A stretch of 64,000 nt of DNA from Dromiciops gliroides (lineage: Eukaryota; Chordata; Mammalia; Microbiotheria; Microbiotheriidae). The stretch covers positions 118,560,145 through 118,624,144 of the forward strand of contig NC_057862.1 in assembly GCF_019393635.1 (NCBI RefSeq), given 5' to 3'. This document shows, piece after piece, positions 20,270-31,350 of the stretch (the stretch's first letter is position 1; the number at the start of each line of letters is the position of its first letter). A model generated the notes under the pieces. The model was given only the letters and a program-made list of their open reading frames with translations, did not search any database and had not been told where the DNA came from. Position numbers and translations under genes: made by a program.

Positions 20270-22890
20270 AATGTCTTTATTCTGACCACAAGCCTTCACA
20301 CCTAAGTACTTTCCCAGCCATCATCCCTGCTCTGCCTATACTCGCCTCTCTTGACCGCAATCTTGACCACTCAATAAATCAGTTCAACTCTATGCTATCC
20401 TCACCTTCAAGTTCCTTGTTCCCTTGCCTTATAAATCTTGCTTCACCAAACTACAGCTTTGGATTACTCTTAACATCTGACTCCTTAACTCTTACTCATG
20501 CACTGCTGAATAGAACTGCAGGAAGTCAGAAAATCATGCTGACTGTATCTTCTAAAAATTTATATTGTTTAATAGCATATGGATCCTCATTGTAATAAGG
20601 TAAGCCTTCCTATTCTTCACTAATTGATCCTCTATCCAACTCATCACAGAGACTATTCCAAACTTTTAGTTCCCTCCTCAAGCTACTCATGGCTCCTACC
20701 CCTGCTCCTACTGAGGAACTCACCTCATTTTTTACTGGAAAAAAAATGAGACCATTTATTAAGAGCCCCTTCTTCTTCCTTTCTTATCTCACGTCCCTTT
20801 GACATTTACCCTCCCTATTTTCTTATTCACTCTAGTCTCAGATAAAGAAGTATCCTGTCCCCTTGCCTTTACTCTCCCCTCTAAATGTAAAGTTGATCCT
20901 ATTCATCCTCATTTTCTCTAGGACATTGGTCCCAGTATCATTCCCTTTCTCTCTATGATCTTCAATCTCTCCATAGTTGTTGGTTCATTCCCTACTTCCC
21001 AAAGATATATTCAGGTGGCTTCCATGCTAAAAGCCAAGCCAAACCAAACCACTATATCCTGCCATGTTCATTATCATCCTATCCTATTCTTCTCCTTCTT
21101 GAAAAAGTTTTTTATTTCTTGAAAAAATTTCCTCAGTGGGGGAAACTTCTGGTATGTAAACTTCTTTCACTGATGCAGACTGACAAGCCAGCTCTAACTT
21201 ATAGCCTTAGAGATTGCCTGGGACATTAAACTAATTGACTTGTCTATAGTCACACATAATATGTATCAAAGGCTAGACTCCTGTCTTGCCCCAGCTCTTG
21301 CCTGTCTTCCTGACTCCAATGCTGGCCATTTACTTAATATGCCAGACTGCCTCTCAATTATTTTGTTAAATAATTAGTAAATTATAACTGTTACTCTTTG
21401 TGCCTACACTTCTCCCCTTGCCTCCCACAAACCCTTTGTAATCTGGTTTCTGACCTCACCACTCAATTGAAAATATACTCTCCAAAATCACAAGTTATCT
21501 CTTTGTCATATTTAATGGCCTCTTCTCAATCCTTGTCATCTTCAATCCTTATGTGACATTTTACACTATTGACCACTCTCTCCTTTATAAACTCTCTCCC
21601 TCTCCAGATTTTCTGTCTGTGGCATTTCTCTCTTGGTTGTCCTCCTACTTAACTAACTGTTCCTTCCCAGTCTCCTTTGTTGAATCCTTCATGGTCCATA
21701 ACTGTGGATGTCCCCAAGGCTCTATCCTAGGCTGCCTCCTTTTTTCTCTCAATTCCCTCACTTGGTGATTTCATTTCTATGTAGATGACTCCTAGATAAA
21801 TCTATGTCTCTATGTATCTATTTATCCAACTCTAATTTCTCTCCTGAGCCATCCTCCCACTCACCTTTTTGAACATTGCAAAGTGAATATACCCTAGGTA
21901 TCTCAAACAATTCCAAAACAAAACTCATTATCTTTCCCCAGAAAGCCACTCCTCTTCTGAACTTCTCTACCACTGTGAGAGCACCACCATATTTCCACTC
22001 ACCCAGATTCATAATCCCAGTGCCATTCTTGACTCCTCACTCTCCCTTACTCTACACATCCAGTTGGTTGCCAAATGTTGTTTCTACCCTTCCCATCTCT
22101 CAAATATACCCCCTTCTCTCTAGTCACATGAGTACTACTCTAGTTCAACCCCTCATCACCCCTCACCTGGATTGTTACAAGAATCTTCTAGTTGTAATCC
22201 CTGCTTCAAATCTCTGCACTGAAATTCACATAGAGCTGTCAGAGTTATTATCCTATAGCATAAATCTAACCATGTCATCTCCCTACTCGGTAAACTCAGT
22301 GACTCCCTAGTACCTTTAGGATCAAATATAAAGTCCTTTGTTTGGTATTTAAAACTCTGAACCCCTCTGGTCCCTTCTGACCTTCTTCTTTTACTTGACT
22401 CTCCTCCACATACCTGACAATCTACTACCTTGGCCTCTTTGCTGCTCTTTATATGTGATATCCTATCTACTCTCCCATCTCCTAACACCATGCCTTCTCA
22501 CTGGTTGTCCCCTATGCCTACAGTGCTCTTCCTCTTCACTCTGTCCATTAGAATCTCTAGCTATTTTTAACACTCAGCTCTAAGAATAAATTAATAAATT
22601 AATTTAAATAAATTATAAATAAATAAAAAGACTCAACTCAAATGATGTCTACTATAGACAGCCTTTTCTGGTTCCTCCAGTTGATAGTGCCTTCTCCTTT
22701 AAGGTTACTTTTCATCTACTCTATATGTATTTTGGATACATACATACATACACACATATATATTTTTACATGTTCTCTATCCCATTAAAATGTAGGCTTC
22801 TAGAGGGAAAGGATTGTTTTTGATTTTTCTTTGTATTCTCAGTACTTAACACAAGGACTGACACATAGGAAACACTTAATGGAAGCTTTT
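20270..22890 (+). mobile_element. long L2 LINE copy (sense), with RT remnants
   Basis: About 2.6 kb of sense L2-type sequence: a long diverged 5' part, the reverse-transcriptase core (21,550-21,800), then 'ccaaaacaaaactcattatc', 'agcaccaccatatttccac', 'catcacccctcacctggatt' and 'ccctagtacctttaggatc'. It finishes with the 3' end 'actgacacataggaaacact'. An AT-rich (AATAAATT)-like stretch (22,585-22,630) and TACA repeats (22,738-22,765) interrupt it. It is one of the longest L2 copies in the window. Confidence 0.7.
21553..21816 (+). pseudogene. decayed L2 reverse-transcriptase domain
   Basis: Translation gives an 'FYTIDHSLL' segment (RT motif A region of L2-clade enzymes, normally FDTIDH), then 'LSWLSSYLTN', 'GCPQGSILG' (motif B, usually GVPQGS) and, after one in-frame stop at 21,766, 'FYVDDS' in the same frame (catalytic YADD-type motif C, first residue of the DD pair preceded by V). 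The order and spacing of the motifs identify the enzyme. Stops upstream and downstream show it is dead. L2 RT normally copies L2 RNA at the nicked target in the nucleus. Confidence 0.75.
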
Positions 22891-23385
22891 TTTAACAACA
22901 AATTTTTTACAATTAACGATCTTTTCTTTCTCCCTCCAAATGTTCCCCTGCCCCATTAACACAATGAAAATGTCCTTCTTCTCTCCCATAACGAATATGC
23001 ATAGTCAAGCAAAATAAAATACCACACTGACCATGTCCAAAAATGCATGTCTCATTCTTCATATTGATTTCATTACCTGTCAGGAGTTGGTTAACATTCT
23101 TCATCATTTTTACTCTGGATGGATGCTTATTGATCTGACTGATCAGGTCAGATTGCTTAGAGTCTAACTGATATCTTCCTCATTCAAGGAGAATATATAT
23201 TCAAGAGATACCTCAGAATAAACAAATTTGTGAGCTTTCATGTACAGTTTTAATGGTCTGAGTATAGCTGTCAACTTTCTTTCTATACCATCCCCTTTCT
23301 CAAGGCACATTCAGTTCTCCTGATTCCATCTGGAAGGAAGCTGAACATTTACTAATTTCTCTTTTAATGTGGAAAGTATGTCCTG
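22890..23385. other. no recognised element
   Basis: 'ccctgccccattaacacaat' and neighbouring words hint at an antisense L1 3' region, too diverged to call. Otherwise unique. Confidence 0.35.
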
Positions 23386-23390
23386 GGACT

Positions 23391-23755
23391 TGTTAAGGGC
23401 TAAAATTCTAGCTAAACTGTCTAAAATATCTAATGAGTGGTCGCCAATAAATTATAAGCTTTAGCAAGAGTTAGACTTTTAAGCATTTATTAAGGAGAAT
23501 AAGAGTTTGGTAAAGAGAGAAGAAAAGGCCTAGATTCCTATCTATTAAAGGGAGAGCACATTTCTAGCTCCCCTCTCCACCAGCGTCCTCAGGAAAGAGC
23601 GCGAGACCAAACGCCAGTCTCTTCCTTCCACTAGCCCACGTCACTTCCTGATGCCAAAGAAAAGACTCCTGGTCTTGCCCTCAAAGACCTTCGTTTCTTG
23701 GGCGGAACTCTTCTACAGTAAGTCTCCAGCAGGTGGCGTCATTCCAATCGTTACA
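23391..23755 (-). mobile_element. solo LTR of an endogenous retrovirus, copy 1 (antisense)
   Basis: On the minus strand it runs from TGTAACGATTGG to GCCCTTAACA (TG...CA ends, 365 bp). It is bounded by a perfect 4-base target duplication 'gact' at 23,387-23,390 and 23,756-23,759. It has a polyadenylation word (AATAAA on the minus strand, 23,486-23,491). There is no internal retroviral sequence beside it, so it is a solo LTR left by LTR-LTR recombination. A CTCF-like core lies at 23,726-23,739. A second copy of the family is at 36,714-37,077, about 95% alike by eye. The 4-bp duplication suits gamma-type (class I) elements. The family name is unknown to me. Confidence 0.92.
23726..23739 (+). promoter_or_regulatory. 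CTCF-like core in LTR copy 1
   Basis: CCAGCAGGTGGCGT matches 13 of 14 positions of CCASYAGRKGGCRS (the last base differs). It reads on the plus strand, pointing right, toward the matching motif at 36,730-36,743, which reads on the minus strand. Confidence 0.4.
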
Positions 23756-23817
23756 GACTCAAGATATGAAGGCAGGAGAATGTACACTTATAGAATCTAA
23801 AAGTAGAAGGTTATGAG

Positions 23818-23958
23818 AGGGGTAGCTAGGTGGCACAGTGGATAAAGCACTGGCCCTGGATTCAGGAGAACATGAGTTCAAATCTGGCCTTGACACTTGA
23901 CACTTACTAGCTGTGTGACCTTGGGCAAGTCACTTCACCCTCATTGCCCTAAAAAAAA
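23818..23958 (+). mobile_element. WSINE-like CORE-SINE
   Basis: Head 'ggtagctaggtggcacag', 'ccctggattcaggagaaca', CORE 'actagctgtgtgaccttg', short A tail. An imperfect flanking repeat 'aggttatgagag' / 'aggtattgagaa' lies on either side. Confidence 0.88.
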
Positions 23959-23959
23959 G

Positions 23960-24870
23960 GTATTGAGAAATAAGCTACTGCAATACTTTTATTTTAGAGA
24001 TGAGGGACCTAATACCTAGAAAGGGGAAGTGATTTACTTGCACAGGTGGACAGCTGACTCTACCTCTGAGTACGTAGTGAGTAATAAAAACTATTCATCT
24101 CAATGACTCCAATTTTGAGTTGTTTTTATAGACTGAAAGGACTTAGGGTTCTAACTTCCTCAACTAGTCACACTATAATGTTTAAAGACTTTTTAAAAAG
24201 TTTGAGTATATTATGGACTCTGTGCTTTCTTTATCCCAATTTAAGTATTTCCCATATATTTATGAGAGGGCCTAAAGTAGCCCCAGGGATGAATCCCATG
24301 TTCATTTAAATCTTAAAATGATCACCTACTTACCAGACATCTCCTGGTTTCTAGGTATCAGGCAGAGTGTTTTGTTAAATATAATACTTATATAGAAATT
24401 TTGTTTCAAAACATTTCTCCTTTCTGAAAGGGAACAATTAGAAGGTAGAATACAGGGAACACATTAGGAATAAGGGTGAAGACCAAGATACTAGATTAGA
24501 CATAGGCAAACCACTGTTTTTGCTGTCCATTTTCTCCTTCCCTCTCTAACGACCATAGGATGGCAAATCCCTTAGGAGCAGGTAGTAGAGAAGGGGTTGA
24601 AAATAGAAGCATAAAACATAGTTAATATGGAAATGTTATGTATAACCTCACATGTATAATAGGTACCATATTACTTGCCTTCTCAGTAGGAAGGGGGTGG
24701 CTTGATGGAGGGGTATATTTGGAACTCAGAATTGTAAAAAAAATGGAAAAAAATAAAACTGGCAAAAAATTATTTTTTAAAAGAGTAAAGGCATAAGGTA
24801 AGGACATCTGTATTGGTTCTTGGCTCTGGCATGTAGATAATTTCAAGGAGACTATGAATCCTAGTGTGTG
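23960..24870. other. no recognised element; small MIR-like remnant near 23,990-24,075
   Basis: 'tttattttagagatgaggga' and 'tacctagaaaggggaagtg' suggest a diverged MIR. The rest to 24,870 is unique-looking and AT-rich without a gene. Confidence 0.4.
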
Positions 24871-24874
24871 GACA

Positions 24875-25250
24875 AACAGCATGAATGAGATGACATAGTA
24901 TAGTGAGAAAGAGCACTTAAATATTAGCTGTGTGCCCTTGGGCAAGTTACAACCTCTGTGTCTCAGTTCCCTCATCTGTAAAATTGGGATAATAATAGAG
25001 GGTGGTTGCACAAAACAAGATAATATGTGTAAAATGCTTTGCAAAACATAAATGCTATATACATATTAGCTATCATCATCATTATTATCTATGAATAAGA
25101 GTCAAGAGACCCAGGTTTGAGTCCTGGGTTGGCTATTAACTATTTGGGTAACCTTGAACATATCTTTTCACCTGTCAAAAACTCAGTTTCCCTATCTGTA
25201 AAATGAGGTGATTGTTCTGAATGATCTCTTCCAACTTAAGCATTCTATGA
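24875..25250 (+). mobile_element. two adjacent MIR-type SINEs
   Basis: First copy: 'tagctgtgtgcccttgggc', 'cctctgtgtctcagttccc', 'aaatgctttgcaaaacata' (24,875-25,080). Second: 'agacccaggtttgagtcctg', 'cctatctgtaaaatgaggtg', 'aatgatctcttccaactt' (25,095-25,250). Confidence 0.65.
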
Positions 25251-25369
25251 ATAAATCCCTCTTACCAGGAGTTTTTCACTTAAGAATCTGTCATCAACTC
25301 TCACATCTGAAATGAAACATGGATCGTCAGAGAAAAACAGTAAATGGGCTCAAACCAGAACTTTCTTTC

Positions 25370-25560
25370 TGGTACATTTATAATTCCGACCTGACATCGT
25401 GAATCGGGACTGAAGTTCTACGGAATGATATGCTATGCTAATGCAATGAAATTGATGTGCTAACATCATGGGGCATGCTGTGTCACTGGGCTGAGGCAGG
25501 AAGCCCAGAAAAAGAAGAATGAACCACGGTGTGCTAAAAACAAGAGCTCAATATTTTGGA
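25370..25560. promoter_or_regulatory. candidate conserved noncoding element
   Basis: A repeat-free stretch with retained CpGs ('aattccgacctgacatcgtg', 'gaatcgggactgaag', 'ttctacggaatg') in an otherwise CpG-poor neighbourhood. It also holds a 'tgctaatgcaatgaaatt' segment. Composition only; no conservation data. Confidence 0.2.
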
Positions 25561-25589
25561 GATTGTCCAAGAAAAGATTTACATATTTC

Positions 25590-26085
25590 TTTTTTAAAAA
25601 AGAGTAAGAAGAAATAGAGAGAAAAGGGGAAGAGGAAAGAGGGGAAATAAAGGAGAGATGAGGAGAGAAAGTATTAGTTTACCCTGGAATGCTCTTTTCA
25701 GCATCCTCAAGGGACAATGTATTGTTTTGAGCAGATTTCACTTCATAATTGGATTCCATTTGTTCAGCTGGGATAGGACAAAGCATTTTCAGAACTTAAG
25801 CACAAAAGCTGTGGTCTTCTTAAGTGGGAAAAACATGTGATAAGAATGGATGGCAAACTGAGTATATAGGTGCATGCCTATTATCTCTACTACCAGGGAG
25901 GCTGATGCTGGAGTATCTCTTGTGTTTAGGTCTGAGTTGCAGTAGACCAAGCCAGTAGGTATATGCTCTAAGAGCAGCATTAATTTAGTGATTCCCCCTC
26001 ATCACCAAGAAGGAATACCAGGTTGCTTATGGAGGGGTTGGAAATGGAACAGTTCAAAGCTCCTGAGCTGAAGAAGAGAAAAAGT
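25590..26085. other. no recognised element, purine-rich start
   Basis: A GA-rich stretch (25,590-25,675) is followed by unique-looking sequence with SOX-like words ('acaatgtattgttttg'). No coding frame of note. Confidence 0.35.
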
Positions 26086-26087
26086 AA

Positions 26088-26206
26088 GAAAAGGAGAGGG
26101 AGAGGAGGAGGAAGAGGAGGAGGAGGAGGAGGAAGAGGAAGAGGAAGAGGAAGAAGAAGAAGAAGAAGAAGAAGAAGAAGAAGAAGAAGAAGAAGAAGAA
26201 GAAGAA
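26088..26206. repeat. (GGA)n then (GAA)n purine tract
   Basis: A pure purine strand of roughly 110 bases. It ends in about 19 uninterrupted GAA units (about 26,150-26,206). The Arg/Ser/Leu-run frames on both strands are its translations. Confidence 0.97.
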
Positions 26207-26489
26207 TGGATGTCATAAGGATTTCTCAAATATTTACTGTTCAAGAACCAAATTAGTCACTCCACTGAAGTACTCTTTGGGAGTAAGGTCATGTCTATGT
26301 AAACACCATTGAATCTGATTAGCAAGATGGAGCTGGTGTGACACAAGAATACTTTAAGGGTGTCAGGATTGGCCTGTTTATATCCTTTTAATTCGGTGGG
26401 GGAGGGGGGTCTATAGGTGAGACAGAGTGAGTTTAAATTTTTATCCACAACCAATTTAATATAGCTTTATTCCCATCTCACAAAATGGT

Positions 26490-26800
26490 AAGGAACAAGA
26501 AAGTCCTAGAATCTTTAAGTTTGAAGTAACCTTAGGGGATATCTAGTCTAACCCCTCCCTCCCCCTTCCTTATTCACCCAATGCAGGACTCCCTTTTGAG
26601 ACATCTGCCAGATGGTCTTCCAGCCTCTGTTTGAACATCTCCTAAGGCAGTCAGCCCATTCTGCTGTTGGACAGCTCTAATGATTAGAAAGTTGTTTCTT
26701 ATAGTGGGAAGAAATCTGTCTTTTTGTAAATTCCACCCACTGAAATAATGCACTTCGTAGCTTTTTAGCTGCAATATCTTTCGGGTGAGATCCCACTGTA
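26490..26800 (-). mobile_element. CR1/L3 LINE 3' end, antisense
   Basis: 'atctagtctaacccctccct', 'ccttttgagacatctgccag', 'tcttccagcctctgtttga', 'aggcagtcagcccattctg', 'acagctctaatgattagaa' and 'ttccacccactgaaataat' follow the antisense CR1/L3 3' end closely. Confidence 0.75.
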
Positions 26801-27029
26801 AATAAGTAGGATACTCTTCTCACTAGAAACCAATTTTACTTAGTACATTTCTACCGTGTCGAATTACTGCTATTTATTCAGAGATGATTTATGGAGACCA
26901 CTTGGAAGTTTCTTCAGGTGCAAAAAAATAGCATCTTGTGTGTTGTTTTAAAAATCCTTATCCCTGTTCTGCAGTCTGTATATTTACTGTTTTCTATTTA
27001 ATTGATTCAAAATGTTTCTTTAAGTTTCT

Positions 27030-27145
27030 CTGAGGTTAGCACTGTATTTTAAGATCTTTGAAGAGCAGGGGACCTTGTATCATCCCCATAGTACCTAGAA
27101 TAGTGCTAAGCATATAGTAGTGCTTAGCGAATGCTTATTGAATGG
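27030..27145 (+). mobile_element. L2 3' end fragment
   Basis: 'agatctttgaagagcagggg', 'agtacctagaatagtgctaa', 'atgcttattgaatggatga'. Confidence 0.6.
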
Positions 27146-27239
27146 ATGAACAACCTTCTCTTGTACCTTATGATGAGATATTCAACTGGACCATTGTTGA
27201 AACAGTTGCCATCCAAGCAACTTTTGCAAAGGCAATGAA

Positions 27240-27440
27240 GTGCTGTTGCAATAAAAAATGTACTGGGTTTGGAATCAGAGGACCTATGTTCAAATCTCAA
27301 TTTTGCCTTAAAGTTGGATTGTAACAATCTCAATTTTAAACAAGATTAAATTGTGACTCTAAGAAAGTCATTTAACCTCTTTGGAAACCCTCACTTTTTA
27401 CATCTGAAACGATGATCTCTTCCAGCTCTAACTATGAGTT
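27240..27440 (+). mobile_element. MIR-type SINE
   Basis: 'ggtttggaatcagaggacct', 'tgttcaaatctcaattttgc', 'gtcatttaacctctttgg', 'tgatctcttccagctctaac'. Confidence 0.55.
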
Positions 27441-27869
27441 CTAACCAAGAGTAAAAATCAAAAATTTTAAATATTTATTCTAGTTTATTCTTCAGAGGAT
27501 CTGATGAGTCATGTGAGTAGGAATGGGATTATGAGCTTAAGTACAGCACCTCTACCACAGGTGAGCAAGAATCAGAGTTCTAAGAGATAGAAAGAACAAG
27601 ATAGCTACCAAGGCTAGGGACATCTATCTTAGGTTCCTGTGTGGTGACCTGTGTGCAAGGAAAGAACAAATCAGAGGGAAAAGTAAGGGACTTGGAATCC
27701 AGTTTAGACTTACCTAGACAAGCACAAGCTCTCACTGCCATGTATATCATAGATGCTGCTAGGAACTCAGAAAAGGAAGATAAATCCCTCCCCAAAAAAG
27801 TCTAAGAGAAAGCTCTTACAGCTCTGAGTTGCATATTCAAAAGGGGAAAAATGAGGGAGTGAGAAAGAG

Positions 27870-28490
27870 CTCGGTGATCTTAGAAAAACATGGATAGGCT
27901 TGCATGAAATAATGGAGCAAAATGAGCAGAAGCAAGAAAACATTGTATACAGTAATAGCAATACTATTTAAAGAACAACATTGAGCTAATAAATCATTTT
28001 GACCATTATAAATACCCAAATTAACTATGAAGGAAGACACTATCTGCATCCAGAGAAAGAACTGAAATAGAAGAATGTATAGAATTATTTTACATATGAA
28101 TTGATATTTGTGTCTAATGGTAGCCATTTCTGGGGGGAGGGAGGAAGAAGAAAAGAAATTCACATAACTCTATGTGTGTGTGTGTATTTATTTTTTTTTA
28201 TTTGTTTTTTTAGTGAGGCAATTGGGGTTAAGTGACTTGCCCAGGGTCACACAGCTAGTAAGTCTTAAGTGTCTGAGGCCGGATTTGAACTCAGGTACTC
28301 CTGACTCCAGGGCCAGTGCTCTATCCACTGCACCACTTAGCTGTCCCGTGTGTGTGTGTATTTAAAAGAAATATCAAGTTGTACATAATATATTTGCAGT
28401 TTTGTGTACAATCATCTTTTTAAAAAATATACTATGCTATGAAAATGATTGCTTTGTTCCATAAATTAAAAATAAAATAAACAAGGCATA
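27870..28490 (+). mobile_element. L1 3' end (sense), split by a SINE
   Basis: 'cttagaaaaacatggatagg', 'cttgcatgaaataatggagc', 'cattgtatacagtaatagca', 'atctgcatccagagaaagaa' and 'tctaatggtagccatttctg' are the ORF2 end and 3' UTR of a marsupial L1. A G-rich tract (28,130-28,145) is as in L1 3' UTRs. The 3' part resumes after the SINE. Confidence 0.8.
28191..28347 (-). mobile_element. WSINE-like CORE-SINE, antisense
   Basis: Bounded by a perfect 17-base duplication 'gtgtgtgtgtgtattta' at 28,174-28,190 and 28,348-28,364. It is closely similar to the SINE at 17,626 (both 'tttttagtgaggcaattggg'), so both are of one young subfamily. Confidence 0.95.
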
Positions 28491-28494
28491 ATAA

Positions 28495-29060
28495 GAAAGG
28501 AAGAAAGAAGCCTACTGAATAGTTCCTCCTAGTCAGGCATCCATAATTTTTGCCATAGTCACCAGTTAGAGAGATTATAGGAACCAGTAAGGGATTCTTG
28601 TGTGTTATCCCAAAGTTCAGATCTACAAGTACCAACAAAAGGTGTGCTGTGTCATCCCAAAATTAAAGTCCTTCATTACTAAGCCAGAGCACATATCATT
28701 CCCTACAGAACAAGAATGTGTATGGTCAGCTCCATGACTGGAAGTTCCTCATTCTAGCAGACTGCATGGAAAACTGAGAGCAACTAGAATTCCAGAAACA
28801 TGGAAGTCAAGAGTGGAGTGGTATAATGAGTCTCCTATCTTACCATTAGATTATCCCTAGCATTTGAAAATCAAATCTAGGTGGATTTTCTAGGGCTTAG
28901 AATTTCAAATCTAGTATGTTCCAATGTAAACAAAACACTATTATAATCCAGTTGATATGGATGGAAACAGGAAATAGCACTTCCACTTTTGCTATTTACC
29001 CCTCATCAATGACACTGAACTCAGCAATACTTAGTGAATACCTACCAAGTAAAAAAGACA
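28495..29060. other. no recognised element
   Basis: Unique-looking. Nothing is supported except short chance frames. Confidence 0.4.
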
Positions 29061-29064
29061 CTGT

Positions 29065-29200
29065 ATCACATCAAGGAAATTATCCTGGCTGGATAAGCCA
29101 TTTAACTTCTCTGGGCCTCAGTTTCCTCATCTGTAATTTAAGAGGGTGGTACAAGATGTCCCTTAAAGTTCCTTCTGTCTATGAAACCTATGATTATCTA
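29065..29200 (+). mobile_element. MIR 3' part
   Basis: 'taagccatttaacttctctg', 'ggcctcagtttcctcatctg', 'acaagatgtcccttaaagtt'. Confidence 0.55.
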
Positions 29201-29234
29201 TAATTAGTTTAGCAGTGGAATATAGAATGGATGA

Positions 29235-29920
29235 GAGAATGAAAAGAATGGAAGTCAATTAACTAGGAGGGTACTATATTAGGCAATGAGAGACAATAAT
29301 AATGAGGACAAGAAAAATGGAAAGAAGGCATCAGGTTCAGTTGACATTGCTGAGATCATATTAACAGAATTTGACAACTGACTACATGTGGCCATATGGG
29401 AAAGAGGGAGAAATCAAAGACAGCACCAATGGTTTAAGCCTGTAGGACTAGCTGTCTGTAGCAGAAATAGGGAAGTCATAAGGAAACACTGGGGGTTTTG
29501 GAGATCAACTCAGTTTTGTTTTGAACATCTTGAATTTGAGGGGTCAACATGACATCTATGTGGAGATACCCAGCAGGCAGCTGAAAAACACAAATTCATA
29601 GAATTTTAGAGCTAAAAGTGATCTTGATTTTCAGGAGAGAGTGAAGCTTGGGACTGTGATTTAAGAATCAACAGCAGGGGGGCAGCTAGGCGGCACAGTA
29701 GATAAAGCACCAGCCCTGGATTCGGGAAGACCTGAGTTCAAATCCAGCCTCAGACACTTGATGCTTATTAGCTGTGTGACCCTAGGTAAGTCACTTAGCC
29801 CTCATTGCCCCCAGAAAAACAAACAAAATTTTTTTTAAAAAGACTCAACAGCAGAGGTGAGAGTGGCTGATTCCACCAAGGGAAAGTATAAAGACTAAAA
29901 AAGGGTCACCCTTTGGTCCA
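29235..29920 (-). mobile_element. L2 LINE, antisense, split by a SINE
   Basis: 'gcagaaatagggaagtcata', 'tttgaacatcttgaatttga', 'catgacatctatgtggagat' and 'cccagcaggcagctgaaaa' are the antisense of the L2 segment downstream of the RT domain. It continues past the SINE ('gagagtggctgattccacca'). Confidence 0.6.
29678..29839 (+). mobile_element. WSINE-like CORE-SINE
   Basis: Head 'gggcagctaggcggcacag', complete body, A-rich tail. Target duplication 'aagaatcaacagcag' (29,663-29,677) versus 'aagactcaacagcag' (29,840-29,854), with one change since insertion. Confidence 0.93.
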
Positions 29921-30539
29921 TGTCAGTGGGCTCTCCATTAGGAGAGTCTAACCCTTGCTGTCCTCACACAATGAGACATATTTCTTTGCTCTGGATTTTG
30001 CTGCTTTTCTGAGCTGTAGTCGAAAAGAGTTCACTGTTAAGAACCCACCTTAATGACTTCCAGCCACCACCAGATTGGAATTAGAAATCTTTTCACCAAA
30101 AGTTGGTATCCTAGTTGTTAAGGGCAATTGTCCTCCAATTATTATTAGACCCTGGTGACACATGGGCTAAACTGGAATTTTAGGATCTGTGGCTGAGGGG
30201 AAGAGATAAACCTACATTCCAATTGGGGTTGCATTCAAAGCACAAGCCCAGGAAACTACTGCTTTCCTCCTCAATTAGCTGGTGGGGGAAAAAAAGTTTA
30301 CCACTGTTGAAGTAATAACTCTTAGCAACATATTGTTTAGTCTCTGAAACTCACAAAATTTTGGACAAGGAGTTGGAAAAAATGCCCATGTAATAGAGAA
30401 AACCTATGTGAAAATGTTATAAGTTTGGACACTCCACTGACTGTCATATATAGTATGTGTGGTTAATGTCCCGCCCCACTCCCCAAAAGGTAAAATCTTG
30501 AAAGTATGTACTAAAGTAGAACTCTTCCACTGATTTTTC

Positions 30540-30573
30540 AAAATGTTATCAGGCAATTTCCAGATAACATTTT
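30540..30573. repeat. perfect 11-bp inverted repeat (hairpin)
   Basis: AAAATGTTATC (30,540-30,550) and GATAACATTTT (30,563-30,573) are separated by 12 bases. Confidence 0.85.
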
Positions 30574-30859
30574 TCAAAAATTGTTTCTGCCACTCATGTT
30601 GAGGTTTGCCCTTCAGCTTCTTAAGGGATTCAGCCAGGCAACACATTGTGAGAGGAATATAGCTTCTTTACCTTTAAAATGTTATGGATGCTGTGGCTAT
30701 TGATAGAAAACCTTCTTATCTGGTCTCCAAAGCTGTGCCTCCTCTCTTTCTTTTCACTATGAAGACCCAGTGGATTGCTTACTTAGCATCCACCAGAGGC
30801 TATGGATAGGGTGAGCAGTCACTGCAGCCAGAATTTCTCAGTCAAGATCGCATGCAATT

Positions 30860-30988
30860 ATACTCAACATGCAGATCCTTTGGAGCTGAATTGTGCTGGA
30901 TCCAGCAACTCGCCAGCTGACAGAACCATGTGGGGCTTGGGAGAAGAGCCACTTACACACAGCTAAGAAAGCATTGCAGTAAGTGACT
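30860..30988 (+). other. possible untranslated first exon
   Basis: The sequence 'agctaagaaagcattgca' is followed by GTAAGTGAC at about 30,980, a near-consensus 5' splice site. It lies in repeat-poor, GC-richer DNA without a preceding polypyrimidine acceptor. The only ATG (about 30,928) leads to a stop after a dozen codons. No TATA box or CpG island is seen. Speculative. Confidence 0.15.
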
Positions 30989-31296
30989 GGGATACTGCAG
31001 CAGGCACCGGCTGTTTCCTTGGGTTGGCTAGGGATGGATGCCTTGCAGTTTTGTGGGGAGAGCCAGGCAGGGGCTAGAGGTTGGGCAAGAGGGGCATCAT
31101 CATCCTGAGCTTTGGGCTTTTCTCCTTGATCTGAATTTGGGGAAGGAACTGAGCTGAGGTTCAGAGTGCCTTGGGCATCTCCAGCTATATTTTCCTGTGT
31201 ATTGCAGAGGAAGGGTTGCGCTGGCTGGTCCTGCTCTGAACAAGAACTGTTAGGTCTGTAGCTCTCTCCGGTTATTTCTCTTAGTCTCTGGCAGTT

Positions 31297-31297
31297 A

Positions 31298-31342
<45 letters not shown>
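31297..31342. repeat. (TG)n microsatellite with TATG extension
   Basis: TG run followed by 'tatgtatgtatgtg'. The Cys-Val frame here is its translation. Confidence 0.95.

Positions 31343-31350
<8 letters not shown>

Noticed and set aside
21876..22310. 144-codon plus-strand frame as a possible gene
   Set aside because: It is the L2 ORF region downstream of the reverse-transcriptase motifs. It has no intact start and sits in a decayed element.
25980..26256. Frames of about 77-80 codons with poly-Leu, poly-Ser or poly-Arg
   Set aside because: They are the six-frame reading of the GGA/GAA tract, not genes.
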